From assembly GCA_964491375.1 (NCBI GenBank), contig CAZBGL010000178.1, positions 1-17,477 of the forward strand: a stretch of 17,477 bases of DNA. Reading direction: 5' to 3'. Below are positions 8,201 to 14,306 of the stretch, one piece after another. Under the pieces are notes generated by a model, which worked only from the letters and a program-made list of their open reading frames with translations, was not told the origin of the DNA and did not search any database. The stretch comes from CAZBGL01 sp964491375. GTDB taxonomy: Bacteria > Desulfobacterota > Deferrisomatia > Deferrisomatales > Deferrisomataceae. Numbering within the stretch: the first letter of the stretch is position 1; every line of letters begins with the position of its first letter. Position numbers and translations under genes: made by a program.

Positions 8201-9703
8201 ACCCACGAGCCCCTTTTCCAGGACGCCGTGAGGGCCGGCGGGCTCAACCCGGCCCTGTTCGAGATGGCCAACATCCGGAACCACTGTTCCTGGGTCCACC
8301 CCGGCCGGTGGGACGAGGCCACGGCCAAGGCCAAGGACCTCGTGCGTGCGGCCGTGGCCCGCGCCAGCCGGCTGCAGCCGCTGAGGAGCCTGCGCTATCC
8401 CGTGAAACGGTCGGCCCTGGTGCTGGGCGGGGGAGCGGCCGGCATGACCGCCGCGCTGGGGCTGGCGGACCAGGGGTTCGGGGTGCACCTGGTGGAGCGC
8501 ACCGGCGAGCTCGGTGGCAACCTCCGGAGGGTGCGGTTCCTGGAGACCGGCAAGAGCCCGGCGCGTTTCCTCGAGGACCGGATTCGGCGGGTGATCTCCC
8601 ACCCGAACATCGAGGTCCACCTGGAGACCGAACTGGAGGAACTGTCCGGGTTTGCCGGCAACTTCACGAGCCGGTTGCGCCACCGCTCGGGCGGCCAGGG
8701 GGAGGTGGAGCACGGCGTGGTCGTCGTGGCCACGGGAGCCCGGGAGTACCGGGGGCCGGAGTGCGGGCTGGGTACCCACCCGGACATCGTCACCGGCCTG
8801 GAGTTCGAGGAGTTCCTGTTCCACAAGGCCGCGGGCAATGGCCACGACCTGAGGCTGCCCCTGGCGGAGCGGCCCCTGCCCGACCACGTGGTCATGATCC
8901 TGTGCGTGGGCCCGGCGCAGCGGTTCTGCGCGCGCACATGTTGCACCACGGCCATCAAGGATGCCCTCGTCCTCAAGGAGCTTCGGCCCTCGGCCCGGAT
9001 CACCGTGTTGTGCAAGGACATCCGCACGTACGGCTTCAAAGAGCGCCTGTACACCGAGGCCCGTCGGCGGGGCGTGCTGTTCCGGCGGTACGACGAGGAC
9101 GAGCCTCCCCAGGTGGTGACGGAGTCCGGCCGGGTGTCGGTGCGGTACCGGGACGCGATCGCGGGTCGGGAAGCGTGGCTGCGGCCCGATCTCGTGGTGC
9201 TGGCCGAACCCATCGTGCCCCATCCGGACCTGCCGGACCTGGCCAGCCGGCTCAAAGTGCCCCTGGACGCCGACGGGTTCCTGCTGGAGGCCCACGTGAA
9301 GCTGCGGCCCGTGGACTTCCAGGCCCAGGGTCTGTACCTGGCAGGGCTCGCCCACTACCCCAAGCTGTTGTCCGAGTCCATCGCCCAGGCCCAGGCCGCG
9401 GCCGCGCGGGCCACCACCGTTCTGAGCCGCGAGGTGCTCGAGAGCGCCGGCGTGGTGGCGCAGGTGGACCCGGAGCGGTGCGCCGGGTGCCTCACCTGTG
9501 TGCGGGTGTGCCCCTACGACGTGCCGCGGATCGAGGCGGATCTCACGGGCGCGGGCGGTATTGCGGGCGCGGCCCGCATCGAGCCGGCCCTGTGCCACGG
9601 ATGCGGTACGTGTGCGGCCGAGTGCCCGGCCAAGGCCATCCAGCTCGCCCACTACACCGACGACCAGATCGAGGCCGCGGTGGAGGCGTTGTTCGGAGGC
9701 TAG
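5210..9703 (+). CDS. hdrA: HdrA double-module fusion with inserted GltD/NfnB-like NAD(P)H oxidoreductase
   Basis: A 1497-residue flavin/iron-sulfur protein of the heterodisulfide reductase A family (single HdrA is about 650). Order: truncated HdrA module with FAD motif GGGVGG at 18-23, TNDCAMC segment and 4Fe-4S motif C114, C117, C120, C124. An inserted GltD/NfnB-like module follows (about 160-565), with its own Cys motifs starting at C164 and two dinucleotide folds, VIGAGPCG near 256 and VIGAGDVAMD near 384. HdrA then resumes with a Cys cluster from C631 and SSVCCMYAAKEA. A second HdrA begins near 928 with VCHCGSNIGG, has GGGAAG near 1073, and ends in two 4Fe-4S motifs (from C1424 and C1462). 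Start ATG 5210 follows GAGGAGGAGG. It should be the electron-routing hub, with the GltD part supplying an NAD(P)H site. NADH versus NADPH and true bifurcation cannot be read from sequence. Confidence 0.9.
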   Translation: MAEAAGSAGLTGAVLVVGGGVGGMQASLDLAESGFHVYLAEARSAIGGHMAQLDKTFPTNDCAMCTISPKLVDAGRHPDIEVLTNVDVLGVEGQAGDFRVRIRRRPRYVREDRCTACGDCEAVCPVEIPDPFNEGLARRKAVHKLYPQAVPNAYTVEKKGVSPCRDACPAGQRAQGYIAHIRNGDYEAAFRTIKLDNPFPGICGRICNHRCEDACNRGKLDEPLDIRALKRFVADWAYSRPYEPPEPAPRRFSERIAVIGAGPCGLTAAKDLCLLGYPVTVFEALPVAGGMLRVGVPEYRLPAWIIDREVQEIVDLGVDLRLNAPVNNVEDLFREGFSAVLVAVGAHEGVRLPIPGADLPGVFTNTAFLRDVRLGKAPELGRRVVVIGAGDVAMDCARTAVRLGSEVAVHYRRSREEASAHPLEILHAEEEGVAFHFHSSPVAILAGPDGRVRAVRLQKMRPGEPDASGRRRPVPVEGSEYEVPCDSVIFSVGQRAGLAFIPPDAGVEVSPANTVVVDPVTCATARPGLFAAGDTTTGTAFVIEAVASGHKAARGIHAYLRGEPARPTVRERLPVADIPAEELELRAARGEIRRQGRLRVRTLDPRERRRSFEEVSLGYTEEEARKEAERCLACGVCSECHACVEACKADALDHEELPREEELRVGAVVLVPGYEAYDARLSQEFGLGRFPNVVTALQIERMLSASGPTRGHVKRPGDGKTPRKVAFLQCVGSRDRKHDYCSSVCCMYAAKEAIMVKEHEPETEVAVFFMDARSFSKGYDAYYRRAREQYGVRYERCRVSRVLQDPATGDLTVRYVRDGQVLEETFDLVVLSVGMEISPQVRDLARRLGIEVDEHGFCRTSLFTPLETDRPGIYVAGPFREPKDIPETVTEASGAASRAAALLAGVRGTLTRRIEYPPERDVSGEPPRIGVFVCHCGSNIGGFLDVPAVAEYAGTLPGVVHAEANLYTCSQDTVRHITETVREKGLNRVVVASCTPRTHEPLFQDAVRAGGLNPALFEMANIRNHCSWVHPGRWDEATAKAKDLVRAAVARASRLQPLRSLRYPVKRSALVLGGGAAGMTAALGLADQGFGVHLVERTGELGGNLRRVRFLETGKSPARFLEDRIRRVISHPNIEVHLETELEELSGFAGNFTSRLRHRSGGQGEVEHGVVVVATGAREYRGPECGLGTHPDIVTGLEFEEFLFHKAAGNGHDLRLPLAERPLPDHVVMILCVGPAQRFCARTCCTTAIKDALVLKELRPSARITVLCKDIRTYGFKERLYTEARRRGVLFRRYDEDEPPQVVTESGRVSVRYRDAIAGREAWLRPDLVVLAEPIVPHPDLPDLASRLKVPLDADGFLLEAHVKLRPVDFQAQGLYLAGLAHYPKLLSESIAQAQAAAARATTVLSREVLESAGVVAQVDPERCAGCLTCVRVCPYDVPRIEADLTGAGGIAGAARIEPALCHGCGTCAAECPAKAIQLAHYTDDQIEAAVEALFGG

Positions 9704-9747
9704 GACGCTGGAACGGTTGGAAGGCTAGAAGTCTGGATGCCGGCTAG
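9701..9747 (+). repeat. degenerate 7-8-bp tandem repeat (GGANGCT-like)
   Basis: Successive units begin GGACGCT, GGAACGGTT, GGAAGGCT, AGAAGTCT, GGATGCC, GGCTAGC. The run starts at the hdrA stop codon and resembles short tandemly repeated sequences seen in intergenic DNA of some bacteria. The units are imperfect. Confidence 0.45.
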
Positions 9748-9773
9748 CATCCCACCGTCTAGCTTTCTGGCCG
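9714..9773 (+). other. long imperfect hairpin (candidate structured RNA)
   Basis: Bases 9714-9729 pair with 9758-9773 in 16 consecutive pairs without a mismatch (four are G-U). An inner perfect stem, GGATGC 9735-9740 with GCATCC 9747-9752, caps it. The fold lies just after the hdrA stop with no U-tract, suggesting an mRNA stability or processing element, or a REP-like unit. Confidence 0.55.
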
Positions 9774-9775
9774 CC

Positions 9776-9871
9776 GGCCGGTCCGGGGGCCGAGGTTCCG
9801 GAGCCTGCGAAGTCCGGTGTTTTGCCTCGTCGCGGCACCGGGGTGCTGGGGAACAGGCTGCCGGACCGGCC
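9776..9871 (+). other. nested three-stem fold (candidate structured RNA)
   Basis: A perfect 11-bp outer stem (9776-9786 with 9861-9871) encloses AGCCTG 9802-9807 with CAGGCT 9854-9859. That in turn encloses CCGGTG 9814-9819 with CACCGG 9836-9841. All three are collinear and compatible. High GC raises the chance of incidental pairing. Confidence 0.45.
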
Positions 9872-9891
9872 CGCGAAGCTTGGGCAGCGTT

Positions 9892-9911
9892 CTCCCGCCC
9901 ACGGGTGGGAG
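9892..9911 (+). other. short hairpin before the micro-ORF
   Basis: Eight pairs (one G-T) with a 4-nt loop, ending just upstream of the AGGAGG that precedes the GTG at 9931. It has no U-tract. Confidence 0.4.
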
Positions 9912-9930
9912 GGGGCAGGAAGGAGGAACC

Positions 9931-10002
9931 GTGTTGGAGGTCCGCGAGACAGCAACGGTCATCCGTGGCCTGTCCGCCGTCCTTAGCCTTTCCCGGAGGT
10001 GA
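9931..10002 (+). CDS. possible 23-residue leader peptide upstream of mvhD
   Basis: A GTG at 9931 follows a strong AAGGAGG with four to five bases spacing and opens 23 codons ending in TGA at 10000-10002. That stop overlaps the GGAGGTGA used as ribosome binding site by mvhD, so translation of the two would be coupled. The peptide has no membrane segment or cysteine and no run of one amino acid that would mark a classical attenuator. It may simply load ribosomes ahead of the Sec-decoding gene. Support is the ribosome binding site and geometry only. Confidence 0.35.
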   Translation: MLEVRETATVIRGLSAVLSLSRR

Positions 10003-10006
10003 GACC

Positions 10007-10480
10007 ATGAGCGGGACGTTCGAACCGCGGATCGTGGCCTTTTGCTGCCACCACTGCGCCTACGGAGCGGCCGATCTGGCGGGGGCCATGCGGCTCCGCT
10101 ACCCGGAAGCCGTGCGCGTGGTGCGGCTGCCCTGCACCGGGAAACTCGACGTGGCCTACGTGCTCGAGGCGTTCGAAAAGGGTGCGGACGGCGCGTTCGT
10201 GGCCGGGTGACTGGAAGGCGACTGCCATTACCTGGACGGTAATACGAACGCAAAGCGTCGCGTACAGTACATCCGAAAGCTCCTGGACGAGATCGGTCTG
10301 GAGGGCGAGAGGGTGCGCATGTACAACCTCTCGTCGGCCCAGGCCCAGCGGTTCGCGGAGATCTGTGCCGAGATGACCGAGGCCGTGCGGGCCTTGGGGC
10401 CCAGCCCCTTGCGGGTCCGGCAGCCGGAACGGGATGCCCGACCGGAGGAGGCCCGGCCGGGCGGGGAGGTGGCACCATGA
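10007..10480 (+). CDS. mvhD: MvhD-family iron-sulfur subunit, selenoprotein (in-frame TGA = Sec68)
   Basis: A 157-residue MvhD (methyl-viologen hydrogenase delta subunit) that passes electrons between HdrA and a partner through a 2Fe-2S cluster. N-terminal PRIVAFCCHHCAYGAADLAG gives Cys13, 14 and 17; Cys43 follows in RLPCTGKLD. The family motif VAGCHPGDCHY appears as VAG-TGA-LEGDCHY: the TGA at 10208-10210 stands exactly at the first Cys, with Cys73 after it. The frame stays open and family-like after the TGA (HYLDGNTNAKRRVQYIRKLL) to a stop at 10478-10480. Sec at this position is known in the VhuD/MvhD family. Start ATG 10007 follows GGAGG. The stop overlaps the metV start (ATGA). A conventional caller would report a 67-residue truncated gene. 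Confidence 0.93.
10208..10261 (+). promoter_or_regulatory. Sec codon and candidate bacterial SECIS element
   Basis: Downstream of the TGA (10208-10210) a perfect 6-bp stem, ATTACC 10227-10232 with GGTAAT 10238-10243, closes the loop TGGAC. The loop is about 25 nt from the TGA, within the range SelB needs, and holds G residues. A possible lower helix pairs GCGAC 10218-10222 with GTCGC 10257-10261. The stem uses GGT AAT, unusual codons in this GC-rich gene set, consistent with selection on RNA structure. Confidence 0.75.
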
Positions 10481-11190
10481 TCGTGGCCGAACAGAAACCC
10501 CTGGAGGAGATCCTGAAGCTGGTGGACGGGGCCCGCTCCGTACTCGTGCTGGGGTGCGGCACGTGCGTCACGGTGTGCTTTGCCGGGGGAGCCAAGGAAG
10601 CCGAGGTGCTGGCCGCGGCCATGCGGATGCGCTCCAGACTGGACGACCGTCCCCTGGAGGTGTCCCACGGGGTGGTCCAGCGCCAGTGCGAGTGGGAATA
10701 CCTGGACGCTGCCCGGCCGCTCCTGGAGGGCGTGGACTGCGTGGTGAGCCTGGGATGCGGAGTAGGGGTGCAGGCCGTAGTGGAGCGGTTTCCGGACACG
10801 CGCACCGTACCCGGCCTCAACACGCGCTTCTACGGCTTGCCCACCGTGCACGGGGTGTGGGAGGCGCGCTGCGCCGGGTGCGGGGACTGCGTGCTCGGAC
10901 TCACCGACGGAATCTGCCCGGTGGCCCGATGTTCCAAGAGCCTCCTGAACGGTCCCTGCGGCGGATCCCAGGGCGGAAAGTGCGAAGTGAACCCGGAGAC
11001 CCCGTGTGCCTGGCACCTGATCTACGACCGGATGAAGGCCATGGGGCATCTGGACCGCCTCGAGGCGATCCAACCGCCCAAGGACTGGAGGCCTGGCCCA
11101 AGCGGCGGGCCGGGCCGCATCGTGAGGCCGGACCTCATGCGGGACGCATCCGCCCGGGCCGGCGCCCAGACGGCCGAAACCACGGTGTGA
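10477..11190 (+). CDS. metV: MetV, zinc/iron-sulfur partner subunit of methylene-THF reductase
   Basis: A 237-residue protein of the methylenetetrahydrofolate reductase C-terminal (MetV) family. MetV pairs with MetF in acetogens and links it to electron donors through metal clusters. The N-terminal half has VLGCGTCVTVCFAGGAKEAEVLA. The C-terminal half has a dense Cys cluster from Cys132 (CAGCGDCVLGLTDGICPVARC) followed by SLLNGPCGGSQGGKC, the family signature. The last 40 or so residues are low-complexity and probably flexible. Its ATG overlaps the mvhD stop by four bases, so MvhD and MetV are made together, consistent with direct contact in one complex. MetF starts 18 bp after its stop. Confidence 0.9.
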   Translation: MIVAEQKPLEEILKLVDGARSVLVLGCGTCVTVCFAGGAKEAEVLAAAMRMRSRLDDRPLEVSHGVVQRQCEWEYLDAARPLLEGVDCVVSLGCGVGVQAVVERFPDTRTVPGLNTRFYGLPTVHGVWEARCAGCGDCVLGLTDGICPVARCSKSLLNGPCGGSQGGKCEVNPETPCAWHLIYDRMKAMGHLDRLEAIQPPKDWRPGPSGGPGRIVRPDLMRDASARAGAQTAETTV

Positions 11191-11208
11191 ACGAAAGGGA
11201 GGCAGGCC

Positions 11209-12201
11209 ATGGCAGACGGGAACGGCGCCCGAAGCAACCTGGAACGCGTGCTAGCCGAGGGGGCGTTCGCGGTCACGGCCGAACTGGGTCCGCCTAAGGG
11301 GGCGGATCCCGAGGTGATCCGGCGCAAGGCGGGGTTGCTGCGCGGCGTGGTGGACGCGGTAAACATCACCGACAACCAGACGGCCGTGGTACGCATGTCG
11401 TCCATCGGGGCGGCCGTGATCGCCAAGGCCGAGGGCGTGGAGCCGGTGGTTCAGATGACCTGCCGCGACCGGAACCGCCTGGCGATCCAGTCCGACCTGC
11501 TGGGCGCGTGGGCCCTGGGCCTGAGGAACCTCCTGTGCCTGTCGGGCGACCACCAGACATTCGGCAACCACCCCGAGGCGAAGAACGTCTGGGACATCGA
11601 TTCGATCCAGCTCCTCAAGATCATGGAGGACATGGGCTCCCGGGGCGTGTTCGCCTGCGGCGACGCCGTGGAGGGCGATCCGCCCCGGTTCTTTTTGGGT
11701 GCGGCCGAGAACCCCTTTGCCGAGCCCTACGAGTACCGCCCGTTCCGCGTGGCCAAGAAGGTGCAGGCCGGAGCCCGGTTCATCCAGACCCAGTGCATCT
11801 ACAACATGGAGCGGTTCCGGGAGTTCATGGCCCAACTGGGCGACATGGGGGTGCTCGACCGGGTGTACGTGCTGGCCGGCTTGAGCCCGCTCAAGGGACC
11901 GGCCATGGCCCGGTACATGCGCGACCAGGTTCCGGGCATGGACGTCCCCGACGAGATCGTGGAGCGCATGGCCGCAGCCGGCCAGGGGATCGACGACAAG
12001 GCCGAGCGCACCAAGGCGTTCCGGCAGGAGGGCATCCGGATCTGCATCGAGCAGATCCAGCAGGTACGCGAGATCCCGGGGGTGGCCGGGGTGCACATCA
12101 TGGCCATCGAGTGGGAGGAAGCCGTGCGGCCCATTGTGGAAGGCGCCGGGCTCCTGCCCCGGCCCGAGCCCCTGCCCGCGGCGGGAGCCGCAGGTGCCTG
12201 A
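11209..12201 (+). CDS. metF: 5,10-methylenetetrahydrofolate reductase
   Basis: A 330-residue TIM-barrel flavoprotein that reduces methylene-THF to methyl-THF, the last step of the folate part of the Wood-Ljungdahl methyl branch. It can run in reverse in acetate- or methyl-oxidising anaerobes. Seen: AVTAELGPPKG at the N-terminus with the family's catalytic-type Glu, VDAVNITDNQTAVVRMS, QMTCRDRNRLAIQSDLLGA, NLLCLSGDHQ and FIQTQCIYNM. Length fits the short bacterial MetF. Start ATG 11209 has AAAGGGAGG six bases before it. The gene lies between metV and hdrCB, as expected for the MetVF-Hdr complex where MetF receives electrons from MetV rather than directly from NAD(P)H. Confidence 0.95.
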   Translation: MADGNGARSNLERVLAEGAFAVTAELGPPKGADPEVIRRKAGLLRGVVDAVNITDNQTAVVRMSSIGAAVIAKAEGVEPVVQMTCRDRNRLAIQSDLLGAWALGLRNLLCLSGDHQTFGNHPEAKNVWDIDSIQLLKIMEDMGSRGVFACGDAVEGDPPRFFLGAAENPFAEPYEYRPFRVAKKVQAGARFIQTQCIYNMERFREFMAQLGDMGVLDRVYVLAGLSPLKGPAMARYMRDQVPGMDVPDEIVERMAAAGQGIDDKAERTKAFRQEGIRICIEQIQQVREIPGVAGVHIMAIEWEEAVRPIVEGAGLLPRPEPLPAAGAAGA

Positions 12202-12282
12202 CGGCCCCGGGTGGAAGGGCGCCCGGGAGGACGAGCCGGCGACCCGGTTCCCGGTGGGAGATGAGCGGAAAGGAGCGTTTCC

Positions 12283-13665
12283 ATGGCGACCGCACAGGCA
12301 GCCGAGGTTTCCCTGGCAGAGCGTATCGAGCGGGCCACCGGTGAGAACGCCTTCCTGTGCTACCAGTGCCAGCGGTGCTCGGCCGGCTGTCCCATGGCCG
12401 AGCACTTCGATCTCCTGCCCAGCGAGGTGCTCCGGGCGATCCAGGACGGGGACGAATCGGTGATCCGCAGCCGCACCGTGTGGCTGTGCGCATCGTGCCA
12501 GACGTGCAACACCCGGTGCCCCCAGGGGATCGATCTGCCGGCCATCCTGGACCACTTCCGGCAGCAGACCCTTCGGCACGCCTCGGTTCCCGAGACGGCC
12601 CGGTTCTTCCGGGTGTTCATGCGCCACGTGAGGGCCTTCGGCCGGGTGTGGGAACTGGGGCTCATGGGCGAACTGAACCTGCGCGACGGAAAGCCCCTAC
12701 GGGACCTGTCCATGGGGCTCCGCATGATGCGAAAGGGCACGATCCGGTTCCTTCCGGAGTTCGCCCGCACCCCCCGCCGCGTGGAGCCCGTGGAGCCTTC
12801 GGAGGACCGGGTGGCCTACTACCCGGGCTGTTCCCTGCACGCCACCGGGCTCGGTTTCGACCGATCCTTTCGTGCCGCCGCCTCGGCCGTGGGCCTGGAG
12901 CTCGTGGAGATCCCCGGGTGGACCTGCTGCGGCGCCACGCCGGTACACGGAACGGACCCCTTCCTGGCCGCAGCCCTTCCCCTTCGCAACCTGAGCGTGG
13001 TGGAGCGCATGGGCTTGGACCGGGTTGTGGCACCGTGCGCCGCGTGCTACGGGCGGTTCTGCTCGGCCCTGGCCGAGTACCGCACGGACGGCGACCTGGC
13101 CGTGCGGGTGGACGACTGGCTCGGGGAACCCTTTGGGGACAGGGTGCGGGTGGAGAATGCGGTCGACGCCCTGGCGGAGCGGCTGCCGAAACGGCGCGAG
13201 GACCCGGAACGCCCCCTCATGGGCCTCAAGGTGGCGTGCTACTACGGGTGCCTGCTCACGCGGCCCGACACGGTGACGGGTGCGGCGGACCCGGAGAACC
13301 CCACGGGCATGGAGCGCGTCGTTCGGTCGCTGGGGGGCGAGCCCGTGGACTGGGGCCGCAAGACCGACTGCTGCGGCGGGAGCCTGGCCGTGCCACGGCC
13401 GGAGCGGGCCCGCGAGATGACGGCGGCGGTGCTCCGGGACGCCAAGGCGTCGGGGGCCGAGGTCGTGGCCGTGGCGTGTCCCCTGTGCCACGTGAACCTG
13501 GATGCGCGCCAGCCCGAGATGGCCGGCGACCTGGGTTTCACCCTGCCCGTGGTGTACATCAGCCAGTTGGCCGGATTCGCCCTGGGCCTGCCCGAGGAAC
13601 ATCTGGGCCTGGACCTGCTGGCGGTCCCGGCCGAGCCCGTCCTGGGGGCTTCCGCCCGGGTGTGA
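12283..13665 (+). CDS. hdrCB: HdrC-HdrB fusion, heterodisulfide-reductase-like catalytic subunit
   Basis: A 460-residue fusion of two Hdr subunits normally encoded separately. The HdrC part (about 1-150) binds two 4Fe-4S clusters: C26, C29, C32, C36 and C69, C72, C75, C79. The HdrB part (about 170-445) has two CCG repeats: C183-X31-C215-C216-X35-C252-X2-C255 and C323-X39-C363-C364-X34-C399-X2-C402. These are the ligand patterns of HdrB's two noncubane 4Fe-4S clusters, so the active site appears intact. No transmembrane helix is evident. Start ATG 12283 follows AAAGGAG, 81 bp after metF; a CCCGGG-N10-CCCGGG inverted repeat lies in that gap. With HdrA, MvhD and MetVF it completes a MetVF-HdrABC-MvhD complex. 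Whether it reduces a disulfide, or only conducts electrons, is unknown. Confidence 0.93.
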   Translation: MATAQAAEVSLAERIERATGENAFLCYQCQRCSAGCPMAEHFDLLPSEVLRAIQDGDESVIRSRTVWLCASCQTCNTRCPQGIDLPAILDHFRQQTLRHASVPETARFFRVFMRHVRAFGRVWELGLMGELNLRDGKPLRDLSMGLRMMRKGTIRFLPEFARTPRRVEPVEPSEDRVAYYPGCSLHATGLGFDRSFRAAASAVGLELVEIPGWTCCGATPVHGTDPFLAAALPLRNLSVVERMGLDRVVAPCAACYGRFCSALAEYRTDGDLAVRVDDWLGEPFGDRVRVENAVDALAERLPKRREDPERPLMGLKVACYYGCLLTRPDTVTGAADPENPTGMERVVRSLGGEPVDWGRKTDCCGGSLAVPRPERAREMTAAVLRDAKASGAEVVAVACPLCHVNLDARQPEMAGDLGFTLPVVYISQLAGFALGLPEEHLGLDLLAVPAEPVLGASARV

Positions 13666-13769
13666 ACCCGGGGAGGGGGGCAATTCCGCCACGGCCTCCG
13701 CCCTCTGCTGTCCTGCGCGTGTTGGGGGGGCGTTCCCGAAGAAGACGGACCGGCCGGGAACCGCCCGGG

Positions 13770-13799
13770 TTGACATCCGGAAGATGTCCAAGGTATCCA
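13770..13799 (+). promoter_or_regulatory. candidate promoter with overlapping operator palindrome upstream of flgM
   Basis: TTGACA at 13770-13775 is followed after 18 bp by TATCCA at 13794-13799 (weak -10). A perfect dyad, GACATC-N5-GATGTC (13772-13788), overlaps the -35 box and spacer, the classic place for a repressor. The regulator is unknown. Confidence 0.45.
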
Positions 13800-13862
13800 T
13801 TCCTTTGTCGTTTCCTGGGTCTTTACCCTTCCAGCCGGAAGTGGAAGAAGGGGTGTCCTGAT

Positions 13863-14192
13863 ATGCGGATCCGTGATGTGCATCGATCACCTGTTTCACA
13901 GCCCGGCCGGGTGAGCCGGCCCCGGAGGGAGGAGGCGGTGGCGCCGTCGTCCCCGGCGGGGCGGGCCGCCGACCGGGTGGATCTCTCCGCACGCAGCCTG
14001 GAGGTCCAGCGGGCACGGCGCATCGCGCTTCAGGCTCCGGACGTCCGGGAGGACCTGGTTCAGGCCATCCTGGCCGAGATCCGGGCCGGACGGTACCGGG
14101 TCACCGGCCGGGACGTGGTGCCCAGGATGATCCGGGAGCATCTGTGGGATGCCCGGGGGATTCCGCCCGAAGGGTTGCCGGCCGGCTGGTGA
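13863..14192 (+). CDS. flgM: FlgM-like anti-sigma-28 factor
   Basis: A 109-residue small protein with a FlgM-type C-terminal half: VDLSARSLEVQRARRIALQAPDVREDLVQAILAEIRAGRYRVTGRDVVPRMIREHL. This matches the family's conserved pattern of PxVR, helical segment, IxxGxYxVxxxxVAxxLI. FlgM holds sigma-28 (FliA) inactive until the flagellar hook is finished. The N-terminal 40 residues are Pro/Arg/Ser-rich and probably disordered, as in known FlgM. The start ATG 13863 has only an AAGGGG about ten bases upstream, a weaker site than its neighbours. It stands alone between the hdr cluster and the sugar genes, with its own promoter-like sequence and terminator; no other flagellar gene is in view. The family is short and divergent, so the call is good but not certain. 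Confidence 0.75.
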   Translation: MRIRDVHRSPVSQPGRVSRPRREEAVAPSSPAGRAADRVDLSARSLEVQRARRIALQAPDVREDLVQAILAEIRAGRYRVTGRDVVPRMIREHLWDARGIPPEGLPAGW

Positions 14193-14200
14193 CACCGGCG

Positions 14201-14238
14201 GCCCCCGGTGCGTTTCGCCCCGGGGGCTTTCTTTTCTT
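14201..14238 (+). terminator. intrinsic terminator of flgM
   Basis: Perfect 8-bp stem GCCCCCGG 14201-14208 with CCGGGGGC 14220-14227, extended by an inner GCG/CGC after one mismatch (loop TTT), then TTTCTTTTCTT. It starts 8 bases after the flgM stop. This is the clearest terminator in the window. Confidence 0.85.
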
Positions 14239-14306
14239 GCCTTCACCCGCGCGCGGGCCCATGTTTCCCCGTTCGGCAGGCCTTGGGTTCGAGGAGGGGA
14301 ACGGCC

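Larger units (their letters stand above)
9704..10006 (+). other. structured hdrA-mvhD spacer
   Basis: A 303-bp gap inside an otherwise tight operon. It holds a degenerate 7-8-bp repeat run (9701-9747), two large nested RNA-fold candidates (9714-9773 and 9776-9871), a smaller hairpin (9892-9911) and a 23-codon micro-ORF (9931-10002). No sigma-54 or convincing sigma-70 promoter was found in it. Confidence 0.6.

Noticed and set aside
9831..9850. CGGCACCGGGGTGCT as a second sigma-54 promoter before mvhD
   Set aside because: The GG to GC distance is one base short and the TTGC box is absent.
10007..10210. mvhD as a truncated gene or pseudogene ended by a nonsense mutation
   Set aside because: The TGA replaces the exact conserved Cys known to be Sec in the family, the downstream frame is intact, and a SECIS-like stem follows.
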